Shown here: positions 36,764 through 44,646 of the stretch, piece after piece | Layout of the letters: each line of letters begins with the position of its first letter | Numbering within the stretch: position 1 is the stretch's first letter | Assembly: GCF_000429045.1 (NCBI RefSeq) | Contig: NZ_AUBC01000018.1 | Location: 1 to 64,000 of the forward strand | Length of the DNA stretch: 64,000 nucleotides | Reading direction: 5' to 3' | Origin: Salinarimonas rosea DSM 21201 | GTDB lineage: Bacteria > Pseudomonadota > Alphaproteobacteria > Rhizobiales > Beijerinckiaceae | The notes under the pieces: model-generated | Told to the model about the DNA's origin: nothing | The model's database searches: none | What the model saw: only the letters and a program-made list of their open reading frames with translations | Position numbers and translations under genes: made by a program

Positions 36764-37654
36764 GCCGTCCTCTCTCGCATTCGCGGCTCGATCCCCGCCA
36801 TGGTCACGCCCTTCGCGGACGGCGCCGTCGACGAGGAGGCGCTGCGCGCCCACGTCGAGTGGCAGATCGAGAACGGCTCCTCCGGCCTCGTCCCCGTCGG
36901 CACCACCGGCGAGAGCCCGACCCTGTCCCACGACGAGCACAAGCGCGTCGTCGAGATCACCGTCGCACAGGCGAAGGGCCGCGTGCCCGTCATCGCCGGC
37001 GCGGGCTCGAACTCCACCACCGAGGCGATCGATTTCGCGCGCCATGCCGAGCGCGCCGGCGCGGACGCGCTGCTCGTGGTGACGCCGTATTACAACAAGC
37101 CGACGCAAGAGGGCCTCTATCAGCATTTCAAGGCGATCGACGCCGCCGTCGGGATCCCGATCCTGATCTACAACATCCCCGGCCGGTCCGTCATCGACAT
37201 GTCGGTGGAGACCATGGCACGTCTCTACGAGCTTCCCAACATCGCCGGCGTCAAGGACGCGACCGCCAGCATGGTGCGGGTGAGCCACCAACGCGCCGTG
37301 CTCGGTCCCGATTTCGTACAGCTTTCTGGCGAAGATTCGACGGCGCTGGGATTCAACGCCCATGGTGGCCACGGCTGCATCTCGGTGACGGCGAACGTCG
37401 CGCCGCGACTGTGCGCCGACTTCCAGCAGGCGAGCCTCGCGGGCGATGCCGCGACCGCGCTGAAGCTGCACGATCGCCTCTTCCCGCTGCATCAGGCGCT
37501 GTTCGTCGAAACCAACCCGACCCCGGCGAAGTTCGCCCTGTCCGTGCTCGGCCGCATGTCCGACGAGGTCCGCCTGCCGCTCGTGCCCGCGTCGCCCGCG
37601 GCGCGGGAGGCGGTGCGCGATGCCATGCGTGCGGCCGGGCTGATCAATACCTGA
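36752..37654 (+). CDS. dapA: 4-hydroxy-tetrahydrodipicolinate synthase
   Basis: The 300-residue TIM-barrel enzyme condenses pyruvate with aspartate semialdehyde on the lysine and peptidoglycan route. The Schiff-base Lys168 is in IAGVKDAT, the relay Tyr140 in IYNIPGRS, and [11 protein letters not shown] (48-58) holds the substrate loop. The start is ATG at 36752, with GGAG 8 bases upstream. It lies 7 bases before smpB on the same strand; the two are commonly linked in alphaproteobacteria. Confidence 0.95.
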   Translation: MPAHAVLSRIRGSIPAMVTPFADGAVDEEALRAHVEWQIENGSSGLVPVGTTGESPTLSHDEHKRVVEITVAQAKGRVPVIAGAGSNSTTEAIDFARHAERAGADALLVVTPYYNKPTQEGLYQHFKAIDAAVGIPILIYNIPGRSVIDMSVETMARLYELPNIAGVKDATASMVRVSHQRAVLGPDFVQLSGEDSTALGFNAHGGHGCISVTANVAPRLCADFQQASLAGDAATALKLHDRLFPLHQALFVETNPTPAKFALSVLGRMSDEVRLPLVPASPAAREAVRDAMRAAGLINT

Positions 37655-37661
37655 GAGCCAG

Positions 37662-38132
37662 ATGGCGCAGAACAACGCCCATTCCCACCGCGTCGTGGCG
37701 GACAATCGCAAGGCGCGGTTCAACTATTCGATCTCGGACACCTACGAGGCCGGCATCGTGCTGACCGGCACGGAGGTGAAGTCGCTGCGCTCCGGCAAGG
37801 CGACGATCGGGGAGAGCTATGCCGGCCCCTCGGGCGAGGAGCTGATGCTCTACAACGCCTACATTCCCGAGTACCTGCAGGCGAACCGCTTCAACCACGA
37901 GCCGCGCCGGCCGCGCAAGCTGCTCCTCCACCGCCGCGAGATCGACAAGCTGCTCGGCGCCACCCAGCGGGAGGGCTACACGGTCATCCCGCTGCGGATC
38001 TACTTCAACGAGCGCGGTCGCGCGAAGGTCGAGCTCGGTCTCGGCCGCGGCAAGAAGCTGCACGACAAGCGCGAGACCGAGAAGAAGCGCGACTGGGATC
38101 GCGAGAAGGCCCGCATCCTGAAGGGCTCCTGA
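37662..38132 (+). CDS. smpB: SsrA-binding protein SmpB
   Basis: The 156-residue protein is the partner of tmRNA in ribosome rescue. It shows the SmpB barrel ([33 protein letters not shown]) and the [14 protein letters not shown] tail that enters the decoding centre. The ATG follows dapA by 7 bases, so the two form an operon. No ssrA gene is seen in the window. Confidence 0.96.
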   Translation: MAQNNAHSHRVVADNRKARFNYSISDTYEAGIVLTGTEVKSLRSGKATIGESYAGPSGEELMLYNAYIPEYLQANRFNHEPRRPRKLLLHRREIDKLLGATQREGYTVIPLRIYFNERGRAKVELGLGRGKKLHDKRETEKKRDWDREKARILKGS

Positions 38133-38138
38133 CCCGAT

Positions 38139-38177
38139 CGTGCCCGAGGCGAACGGTGGCCGCGCGCCCCGGGCACG
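38139..38177. terminator. Hairpin between convergent smpB and NYN gene
   Basis: Arms CGTGCCCG (38139-38146) and CGGGCACG (38170-38177) pair perfectly over 8 bp around a 23-base GC-rich loop, between two convergent stops. There is no T run, so it may act as a transcript-end stabiliser. Confidence 0.4.
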
Positions 38178-38180
38178 ACC

Positions 38181-38861
38181 TCAGTCCTCGTATTCCTCGT
38201 CCTCGTCGACGCGCCCGGTGGCGCCGCCGATGGGACCCTGGCCCTGGCGGATCCCGTAGCGGCGCTCGAGGCCGGTGTTGCCGGGCGTGCCCTGGAAGCG
38301 TGCAGGGCGGTCGGAATAGTCCCTGGCCGGACGGTCGGCGGGGTCGCGGCCGATCTTCGGCAGGAGATGGGCGAGATCGATGAACTCGTCCGCCTGGCGG
38401 CGCAGCTCGTCGGCGACCATCGGCGGCTGGGTCGAGATGGTCGAGACCACGGACACCCGCACGCCCTTGCGCTGCAGCGCTTCGACGAGCGAACGGAAAT
38501 CGCCGTCGCCGGAGAAGAGCACGATGTGGTCGACCTTGTCGGCCAGCTCGAGCGCGTCGATGCACAGCTCGATGTCCATGTTGCCCTTGACCTTGCGCCG
38601 CCCGGTCGAGTCGACGAACTCCTTCGTCGGCTTGGTCACGACGCGATAGCCGTTGTAGTCGAGCCAGTCGATCAGCGGGCGGATGGAGGAATACTCCTGA
38701 TCCTCGACGAGCGCCGTATAATAGAACGCCCGGAGCAGGTAACCGCGCGACTGGAATTCCTTCAGGAGCCGCTTGTAGTCGATATCGAAGCCGAGCGTCT
38801 TCGTCGTGGCGTAGAGATTCGCGCCATCGATGAACACGGCAATACGTTCTTGCTCTCTCAT
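38181..38861 (-). CDS. NYN-domain (LabA-like) protein
   Basis: The 226-residue protein has a NYN/PIN-fold domain over about 165 residues. The acidic site is spread over VFIDGANLYA (Asp12), GNMDIELCIDAL and LFSGDGDFRSLV. The LabA/DUF88 type is predicted to be a metal-dependent ribonuclease. The C-terminal 60 residues are Arg/Gly/Asp-rich (RPARDYSDRPARFQG) and probably disordered or RNA-binding. The start ATG at 38861 gives the usual MREQERIAVFIDG. A longer upstream frame adds a stretch that is not conserved in type. Confidence 0.88.
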   Translation of the reverse strand: MREQERIAVFIDGANLYATTKTLGFDIDYKRLLKEFQSRGYLLRAFYYTALVEDQEYSSIRPLIDWLDYNGYRVVTKPTKEFVDSTGRRKVKGNMDIELCIDALELADKVDHIVLFSGDGDFRSLVEALQRKGVRVSVVSTISTQPPMVADELRRQADEFIDLAHLLPKIGRDPADRPARDYSDRPARFQGTPGNTGLERRYGIRQGQGPIGGATGRVDEDEEYED

Positions 38862-39072
38862 GGCTGAAATCTCTCCAATGACAATCGAGCGACCCGGGAC
38901 GAATTCGTCGTCGGATGAAATCGGCAGGTCCCGCGGCCTAGAAACTTCCGCAACGGCAGTCTCGTCGCCGCGGACGTGGAGACATACCGCGCCGACTAGA
39001 CGCGCGGCGCCCTTCGGTGTCAAGGCGCGCAGTTTGGCGGCCCGACGGGTCCCGCCGCCCGCGCGCGCCTCG

Positions 39073-39816
39073 TCAGCTCTCGCCGCGCAGAGCCGCGGCG
39101 TAGGCGGCCACCGCGCTCTCGAAGCCCATCGCGAGCGCGTCGGCGGTCAGCTCGTGGCCGATCGAGGCTTCCGCGAGGTGCGGGATGGCGGCGACGAGGG
39201 GCGGGATGTTGTCGAGGTTCAGGTCGTGCCCCGCATTGACCACGAGCCCGTGCTCGCGCGCCGCGAGCCCCGCCTTGGCGGCCGCGTCGAGGAGCGGTGC
39301 GTGGCGTCCCGCCTTCCAGGCCTCGGCGTAGGAGCCCGTGTAGATCTCGATGCCGTGCGCGCCGATCTCGGCGACGCGCGGCACCACCGCCGGGTCCGGG
39401 TCGACGAACAGCACGATGCGCGTCTCGACGCCGGCGAGGGCCGCGAGCGCGTCGGAGACGAGCGCCTGCTGGGCCGCGTCGAGGTCGAAGCCCTTGTCGG
39501 AGGTGAAGACGTCGGGCGCATCCGGCACGAAGGTCACCTGCTCGGGCCGCACCGCGCGCACGATCTCGAGGAAGCGCGCGTCCGGGTAGCCCTCGAGGTT
39601 GAGCTCGAAGGCGGGACGCAGGTCCGCCATCGCCGCGGCGATTGCGTCGACGTCCGCGCGCCGCACGTGGCGCTCGTCGGGCCGCGGATGCAGCGTGATC
39701 CCCTGCGCGCCGGCGCGCGCGGCGAGCGGCACGAAGGCCACGGGATCGGGCACGCCCGTCTTCCGCGAGTTCCGCAGGAGGGCGATCTTGTTCAGGTTGA
39801 CGCTGAGCCGGGCCAT
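39073..39816 (-). CDS. pdxJ: Pyridoxine 5'-phosphate synthase PdxJ
   Basis: The 247-residue TIM-barrel enzyme joins 1-deoxyxylulose 5-phosphate with 3-amino-2-oxopropyl phosphate in the DXP-dependent vitamin B6 route. PdxJ marks are LSVNLNKIALLRNSR, GITLHPRPDERHV, FELNLEGYP, VTFVPDAPDVFTSDKGFD, VNAGHDLNLDN and SIGHELTADAL. The start is ATG at 39816. It is divergent from the rhodopsin operon across 239 bases. Confidence 0.94.
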   Translation of the reverse strand: MARLSVNLNKIALLRNSRKTGVPDPVAFVPLAARAGAQGITLHPRPDERHVRRADVDAIAAAMADLRPAFELNLEGYPDARFLEIVRAVRPEQVTFVPDAPDVFTSDKGFDLDAAQQALVSDALAALAGVETRIVLFVDPDPAVVPRVAEIGAHGIEIYTGSYAEAWKAGRHAPLLDAAAKAGLAAREHGLVVNAGHDLNLDNIPPLVAAIPHLAEASIGHELTADALAMGFESAVAAYAAALRGES

Positions 39817-40055
39817 CGGCGAGCTCCAGGATACCCACGACACGAAGAGCGCGGACCATACCGCTCCCGGCGCGGATGTCGAGCGGCGCGACGGCGGGTC
39901 GCACGACGATCCGTGCACGGAGAGGGCCCGCGATCGAACGGATCCGCCTCCCCGGCCGTTGGCGGCTCGATCGAAGCGGAGCGGCGCGGCTCCGGTCGCT
40001 CCCGGCGGCCGCCGGTGCCGCCCGCCTGTGAGGGATCGAGCGGGCGGGAGGTTAC

Positions 40056-40949
40056 ATGCCCAATTTCGAGAACTACCTGGAATACGGCTACTGGCAGTTC
40101 GACGTCATTCGCCACATCTTCGCCCTGACGGTCGCGGCCTTCCTGGCCGGGCTCGTCTATTTCGCGCTGACGATCGAGAACGTGGCGCCGCGCTACCGCC
40201 TTTCGAACGTCATCTCCGCGGTCGTCATGGTGTCGGCGGCGCTGGAGATCTTCCAGCTCTGGCTCCTGTGGAACCGCAGCTTCGAGTTTCAGGCCGCGAC
40301 GCAGACCTGGACTCGCGTCGAGGGGATGATCTTCTCCAACGGCTACCGCTACGCCAATTGGTCGATCGACGTGCCGATGCTGCTCACCCAGCTCCTCGTC
40401 GTGCTCGGCTTCTCGGGGCGGGCCTTCTGGAGCAACTGGGGCAAGTTCACGCTCGCCGGTCTCCTGATGATCTGGACCGGCTACGTCGGCCAGTACTACG
40501 AGCCCGCCGTCGCCGGCTTCTCGGACACGCAGGCGGTCGCGCCCTTCTGGATCTGGGGCGGCGTCTCGACGGTGTTCTATGTCTACATCCTCTGGCTCGT
40601 GTACACGGTCACGCACCGGCCGCCGGAGCGGCTGTCGGACCAGGTGTCGACGGAGTTCGGCCGCATCTGGATCCTCCTCCTGTGCGCCTGGACGCTCTAT
40701 CCGCTCGCGTACCTCGTGCCGGCGGTGTGGGTGTCGGACGAGGCGGTCGTGGTGCGCCAGGTCCTGTTCACGACGGCGGACATCACCTCGAAGCTCGTCT
40801 TCGGCATCATGCTCTCGCGCGCCGCGCGGCACCGCTCCATCGAGGAGGGCTACGGTCCCTCGCTCGCGGTCGCCGGCGAGATCTACCCGGACCGCGTGGA
40901 GCGCCCGCAGCGCGCCGGAGGTTCGGACCGGCCCGCGCCGGCCGAGTAG
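40056..40949 (+). CDS. Light-driven sodium-pump rhodopsin (NDQ motif)
   Basis: The 297-residue, seven-helix microbial rhodopsin has retinal Lys246 in ADITSKLVFG and counter-ion partner Asp242. The helix-C triad is Asn101-Asp105-Gln112 in RYANWSIDVPMLLTQ, the NDQ set of Na+ pumps such as KR2 (N112/D116/Q123). Also shared with KR2 are the NFEN N-terminus with Glu5, His20, Asn51 in SNVISAVVMVSA, Arg98, Glu149 in GQYYE and Arg234. Differences are Met91 where KR2 has the Na+-binding D102, and Ser254 where KR2 has G263. Leu109 predicts green absorption. Gly168 in WIWGG is the site that opens a carotenoid window in xanthorhodopsin. It heads an operon with crtY and blh. Confidence 0.93.
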   Translation: MPNFENYLEYGYWQFDVIRHIFALTVAAFLAGLVYFALTIENVAPRYRLSNVISAVVMVSAALEIFQLWLLWNRSFEFQAATQTWTRVEGMIFSNGYRYANWSIDVPMLLTQLLVVLGFSGRAFWSNWGKFTLAGLLMIWTGYVGQYYEPAVAGFSDTQAVAPFWIWGGVSTVFYVYILWLVYTVTHRPPERLSDQVSTEFGRIWILLLCAWTLYPLAYLVPAVWVSDEAVVVRQVLFTTADITSKLVFGIMLSRAARHRSIEEGYGPSLAVAGEIYPDRVERPQRAGGSDRPAPAE

Positions 40950-40959
40950 GGAGCGGACG

Positions 40960-42186
40960 ATGCGTCCCGATCGCGATCTCGTGATCCTCGGTGGCGGCTG
41001 CGCAGGCGCGAGCCTGGCGGAGCGCCTCGCCGAGGCCGGCCCCGCCGCCCCGCGCACGCTCGTCGTCGAGGCGCGCGACGGCGGCAGCGGCACCGGCACG
41101 CGCTTCGGCGACGATCGCACCTGGTGCTTCTGGCGCACGCGCCGCCACCGGCACGAGGGGATCGTGGCGCGGTCCTGGTCGCGGGTGCGCGTCGCGACGC
41201 GGGAGGGGCGCGGCGGCGTGGCCGAGACGCCGTCGACGCCCTACCAGATGATCCGCGGCGGAGACTTCCACGACGCGGCGCGCGCGGCGATCTCCGCCGC
41301 GCCGCGGGTCGAGCTCGCCACCGGGACGCGGGTCGCGGCCGTGACGCGACTGCCGGACGGCCTCTGGCGCGTCGAGACGAGCGCCGGCCCGGTCACCGCG
41401 GGCGCGGTAGTCGACACCCGCCCGGATCGCCGGCCGGCGCCGGGCGCGGCACGGCTGTGGCAGAGCTTCCACGGGCGCGAGATCGCCTGCGACCGCGCCT
41501 CGTTCGATCCCGGCACGGTCGAGCTGATGCGCTTCCTCCCGCCCCGCGGCGACCGGATCGCCTTCGCCTACGTCCTCCCCCTCGCGCCCGACCGCGCGCT
41601 CGTCGAGGCGACGGTCTTCGCCGCCGACCCGCTGCCGCCGCCGGCGCTCGCGGCGGATCTCGCGGACGCGATCGCCGAGGCGACGGGCGGGCGCGGCGGT
41701 GCCGTGCTGCGCGAGGAGCACGGCGTCCTGCCGATGGGCCTCCTCGGCCCTCCGCTCCCCGGGCCGACAGGAGCCGGCCTCGTGCGCGCGGGCCTGATGG
41801 CGGGCGGCGCGCGCCCGTCGAGCGGCTACGCCTTCCGCCGCATCCAGGCCTGGGCGGACGCCTGCTCGGCGTCGCTCCTCGCCGGCCGCGGCCCGGTTGC
41901 CGCGGCGCCGGACGGCCGGCTCCTCGCCTTCATGGATCGCCTGTTCGTGCGCGTGCTCGCCGCCGACCCGGCGCGTGGCCCCGACCTCTTCGCCTCGCTG
42001 TTTCGCCGCACGCCGCCGGCGCGCCTCGTGCGCTTCCTCTCGGACGAGCCGAGCCTCCTCGATGCGGCGGCGATGGCGGCGTCGCTGCCGCCGGCGCCCT
42101 TCCTGCGCACGCTGGCGACCCCCGACCGCGCGCCCGCCCGTGCGGGCGCCGCCGCCCGCGGACGGATCGGGGAACCCGCGCGATGA
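40960..42186 (+). CDS. crtY: Lycopene beta-cyclase CrtY
   Basis: The 408-residue flavoprotein has the FAD-binding DLVILGGGCAGASLAERL at the start (GGGCAG 11-16), DDRTWCFW at 51-58, and the later VLPMGLLGPP and ARPSSGYAFRRIQ segments of CrtY cyclases. It closes both ends of lycopene to give beta-carotene, the substrate of the next gene. It begins 10 bases after the rhodopsin stop, and its own stop overlaps the blh ATG by 4 bases (ATGA), so the three genes act as one unit. CrtE, CrtB and CrtI are not in the window. Confidence 0.92.
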   Translation: MRPDRDLVILGGGCAGASLAERLAEAGPAAPRTLVVEARDGGSGTGTRFGDDRTWCFWRTRRHRHEGIVARSWSRVRVATREGRGGVAETPSTPYQMIRGGDFHDAARAAISAAPRVELATGTRVAAVTRLPDGLWRVETSAGPVTAGAVVDTRPDRRPAPGAARLWQSFHGREIACDRASFDPGTVELMRFLPPRGDRIAFAYVLPLAPDRALVEATVFAADPLPPPALAADLADAIAEATGGRGGAVLREEHGVLPMGLLGPPLPGPTGAGLVRAGLMAGGARPSSGYAFRRIQAWADACSASLLAGRGPVAAAPDGRLLAFMDRLFVRVLAADPARGPDLFASLFRRTPPARLVRFLSDEPSLLDAAAMAASLPPAPFLRTLATPDRAPARAGAAARGRIGEPAR

Positions 42187-43103
42187 GTGCCGAGGACGTC
42201 ATCCGCGCACAGGGGGTCGTCTACGGCGCCGTGGCGCTCGCCGTCGGCTTCGGCGCGACGGCGCTGCCCGCGCTCGCGCCGACGACGGAGATCCTCGTCG
42301 TTGGCGCGCTCGTGCTGGTGCTCGGCGTCCCGCACGGCGCCTTCGACACGCTCTGGGCCCGCCGGCTCCTGGGGCTCACCGGCGTCCGGCGCTGGGCTCT
42401 GTTCGGGCTGGCCTACTGGGCGGCGGCAGCGCTCGTCGTGGCGATCTGGGCGCTCGCACCGGTGCTCTTCCTCGGCGGCTTCCTGATCGCCTCGGCGCTC
42501 CACTTCTCCGGCGACCTGGAGGGCCGCGTCGCCGTCGCGAGCCGGCTCGCGATGGGCGCCGCCCCGCTCGTCCTGCCGTCGCTGCTCCACGAGGTCGCGG
42601 TTGCGCGGCTCTTCGGCCTGCTCGTCGGCCCCGAGCCGGGCGCCCTCGTGGCCGGCGCGCTCGCGAGCCTCGCCTGGCCCGTCGTCTTCCTCCTCGTCGG
42701 CAGCGTCGTCTGGGAGACACACCGCGACCGGGGTCGCACGGCGCTCGAGCTCGCCGCGACGGGCGTCGTGGCGATCCTCGCGCCGCCGCTCGTCGCCTTC
42801 GCGGTCTATTTCTGCCTGATGCATTCCGCCCGCCACGTCCTGCGCACGGCGCGGGCAGCGGAGACGACGGCGCCCGCGGCGCTCGTCGCCATCGCGGCGC
42901 TGCCGATGCTCGGCACGCTGGCGCTCGCGGGCGCCGCCTGGTTCCTGCTCGCCGACGTCGCGCTCGACGCGCGGGCGATGCAGGTGCTCTTCGTCGGGCT
43001 CGCCGCGCTCACCGTGCCGCACATGGCGCTCGTCGAGCCGGCGCGCGCCCGCGGCTGGGGCTTCGCGCCGGTGCCGCGCGCGGCGACGCCCGGCGACGGC
43101 TGA
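42183..43103 (+). CDS. blh: Beta-carotene 15,15'-dioxygenase, Brp/Blh family
   Basis: The 306-residue integral membrane iron enzyme cleaves beta-carotene into two retinal molecules. The family signature GVPHGAFD is at 48-55. Candidate iron-ligand histidines are H51, H107 (ASALHFSG), H214 and H218 (MHSARH); the spacing fits the four ligands described for Blh. A further His is in VPHMALVEP (H280), near the end. It supplies the chromophore of the rhodopsin two genes upstream. It converges on the topoisomerase gene with only 2 bases between. Confidence 0.93.
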   Translation: MSAEDVIRAQGVVYGAVALAVGFGATALPALAPTTEILVVGALVLVLGVPHGAFDTLWARRLLGLTGVRRWALFGLAYWAAAALVVAIWALAPVLFLGGFLIASALHFSGDLEGRVAVASRLAMGAAPLVLPSLLHEVAVARLFGLLVGPEPGALVAGALASLAWPVVFLLVGSVVWETHRDRGRTALELAATGVVAILAPPLVAFAVYFCLMHSARHVLRTARAAETTAPAALVAIAALPMLGTLALAGAAWFLLADVALDARAMQVLFVGLAALTVPHMALVEPARARGWGFAPVPRAATPGDG

Positions 43104-43105
43104 GA

Positions 43106-44206
43106 TCAGGCCGCGCGCGCCTCGCTCGCGAGCCGTGCGCGCAGCATGCCGAGCACCGCCGCCTCCTCGGGCTCGAGCCCGTCGAGCTCCTGCGCCAGCG
43201 CGCGACCCGCCTCGCGGCCGACCGCCTCGACGAGCGTCCCCTCGAGATAGGCGTCGAGCACCTGCGGGTGGACGTAGCACTTGCGGCAGATGGTCGGCGT
43301 GTTGCCGAGCCGGGACGAGACCTGCTCGATCGCCGCCTTGAGGTTCTTCTTCGCGGCGGCCTTGGTGTCGAAGGCCTCGAACTCCCTGAGCGCCGTCGCC
43401 GCGAGCACCGTCCCGCCCCAGGTGCGGAAGTCCTTCGCCGTGATCTCGCGCCCGGTGATCTCGCGCAGGTAGGCGTTCACGTCCGCGCTCTCGACCGCGT
43501 GGCGGTTGCCGTCGTCGTCGACCCACTGGAACAGGCGCTGCCCCGGCAGGTCCTCGAGCATCCGGACGGTGCGCGCCACGCGCCGGTCGCGCACCTTCAG
43601 GCGGCGCTCCTTGCCGCCCTTGGCGGTGAAGACGAAGCGCAGGCTGTCGCCCTCCACGGAGACGTGGTCGGCGCCGAGCGTGGTGAGGCCTTGCGTGTTG
43701 TTGGTGCGCGCGTAGTCGGAATTGCCGATGCGGATCAGCGTCGTCTCGAGCAGGTGGACGATCGTGGCGAGGATCTTCTCGCGCGTGAGCTTGCGCTGGC
43801 GCATGTCGGCGTCGACCCGCGCACGGATCGCCGGCAGCGCCTCGGCGAAGGCGACGACGTGCTCGAACTTGGTCGAGTCGCGCACCTCGCGGAAGCGCGG
43901 ATGATAGCGGTACTGCTTGCGCCCGCGCGCGTCCCGCCCCGTCGCCTGGATGTGCCCGTTCGGGTCCGGCGAGATCCACACGTCGGTATAGGCGGGCGGC
44001 ACGGCCAGGGACTTCAGCCGGCGGATCTCGTCGGGGTCCTTGATCGTGCGCCCCTTCGGATCGACGTAGGTGAAGCCCCGCCCGGACCTGCGCCGCCGGA
44101 TGCCCGGCTCCTCGTCGGTGACGTAGGTGAGGCCAGCGCTCCGGGCGGCGTCGACCGGGTCGACGACCCCGCTCTCCGAGACCGCTTCCTCCGCCGCCGC
44201 GCCCAT
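43106..44206 (-). CDS. DNA topoisomerase IB (poxvirus type)
   Basis: The 366-residue protein is a bacterial type IB topoisomerase, relaxing supercoils through a 3'-phosphotyrosyl bond. The nucleophile is Tyr311 in GNTPTICRKCYVHPQVL. Other active-site parts are YHPRFREVRDSTKF, LIRIGNSDYARTNNTQGLTTL, FTAKGGKERRL and the Arg in FRTWGGT. The start is ATG at 44206, overlapping the TGA of the SemiSWEET gene by one base, so the two are coupled. It is non-essential in most bacteria. Confidence 0.93.
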   Translation of the reverse strand: MGAAAEEAVSESGVVDPVDAARSAGLTYVTDEEPGIRRRRSGRGFTYVDPKGRTIKDPDEIRRLKSLAVPPAYTDVWISPDPNGHIQATGRDARGRKQYRYHPRFREVRDSTKFEHVVAFAEALPAIRARVDADMRQRKLTREKILATIVHLLETTLIRIGNSDYARTNNTQGLTTLGADHVSVEGDSLRFVFTAKGGKERRLKVRDRRVARTVRMLEDLPGQRLFQWVDDDGNRHAVESADVNAYLREITGREITAKDFRTWGGTVLAATALREFEAFDTKAAAKKNLKAAIEQVSSRLGNTPTICRKCYVHPQVLDAYLEGTLVEAVGREAGRALAQELDGLEPEEAAVLGMLRARLASEARAA

Positions 44207-44520
44207 CACGGCGTCCCGGCCACGCGCGCGTCGGCGCGGCGCCGGCGGCGCAGGTTGCGCAGTTTCATCACGAGGACCGAGCCCGACAGGACGAGGCTCA
44301 GCGCGTTGAAGACGATGATCGGCAGGCTCCAGATCATCAGCCCGTAGACGATCCACAGGGAGAAGGCCGAGACCGTCACCACGTACATGCGCTTGGAGAT
44401 CGCCTCGGTGTCGCCCTCGCGCCAGGACTTCCAGACCTGGGGGACGAAGCTCACCGTCGAGCAGAGGCCGGCCACCGTGCCGACGACGACGGGGAGGTTT
44501 CCTTCGATGAACGCCAGCAC
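44206..44520 (-). CDS. SemiSWEET / PQ-loop sugar transporter
   Basis: The 104-residue protein has three hydrophobic helices with the PQ motif in STVSFVPQVWKSWREGDTEAISKRMY and the conserved Asn in VFNALSLVLSG. SemiSWEETs dimerise to form a sugar uniporter. The C-terminus is very basic (RNLRRRRRADAR). It is followed with one base of overlap by topoisomerase IB. The substrate is not predictable from sequence. Confidence 0.88.
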   Translation of the reverse strand: MLAFIEGNLPVVVGTVAGLCSTVSFVPQVWKSWREGDTEAISKRMYVVTVSAFSLWIVYGLMIWSLPIIVFNALSLVLSGSVLVMKLRNLRRRRRADARVAGTP

Positions 44521-44646
44521 GCCTGCCGCCTCGCTCGGTTCCGGGAGCCGAGAGAACGGCGGCGCGCGACCGGCGTTCCGCGCCGCGACGTCGCGGGCAA
44601 AGTGGAGAGCGGCCAGGGGGAGAGCGGCGACGGGGAGGAGCGCGCG

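Noticed and set aside
40056-40949. Reading the rhodopsin as a proton pump (DTE) or chloride pump (NTQ)
   Set aside because: Helix C has Asn, Asp, Gln at the three positions, and the N-terminal NFEN and SNVISAVVMVSA segments match Na+ pumps.
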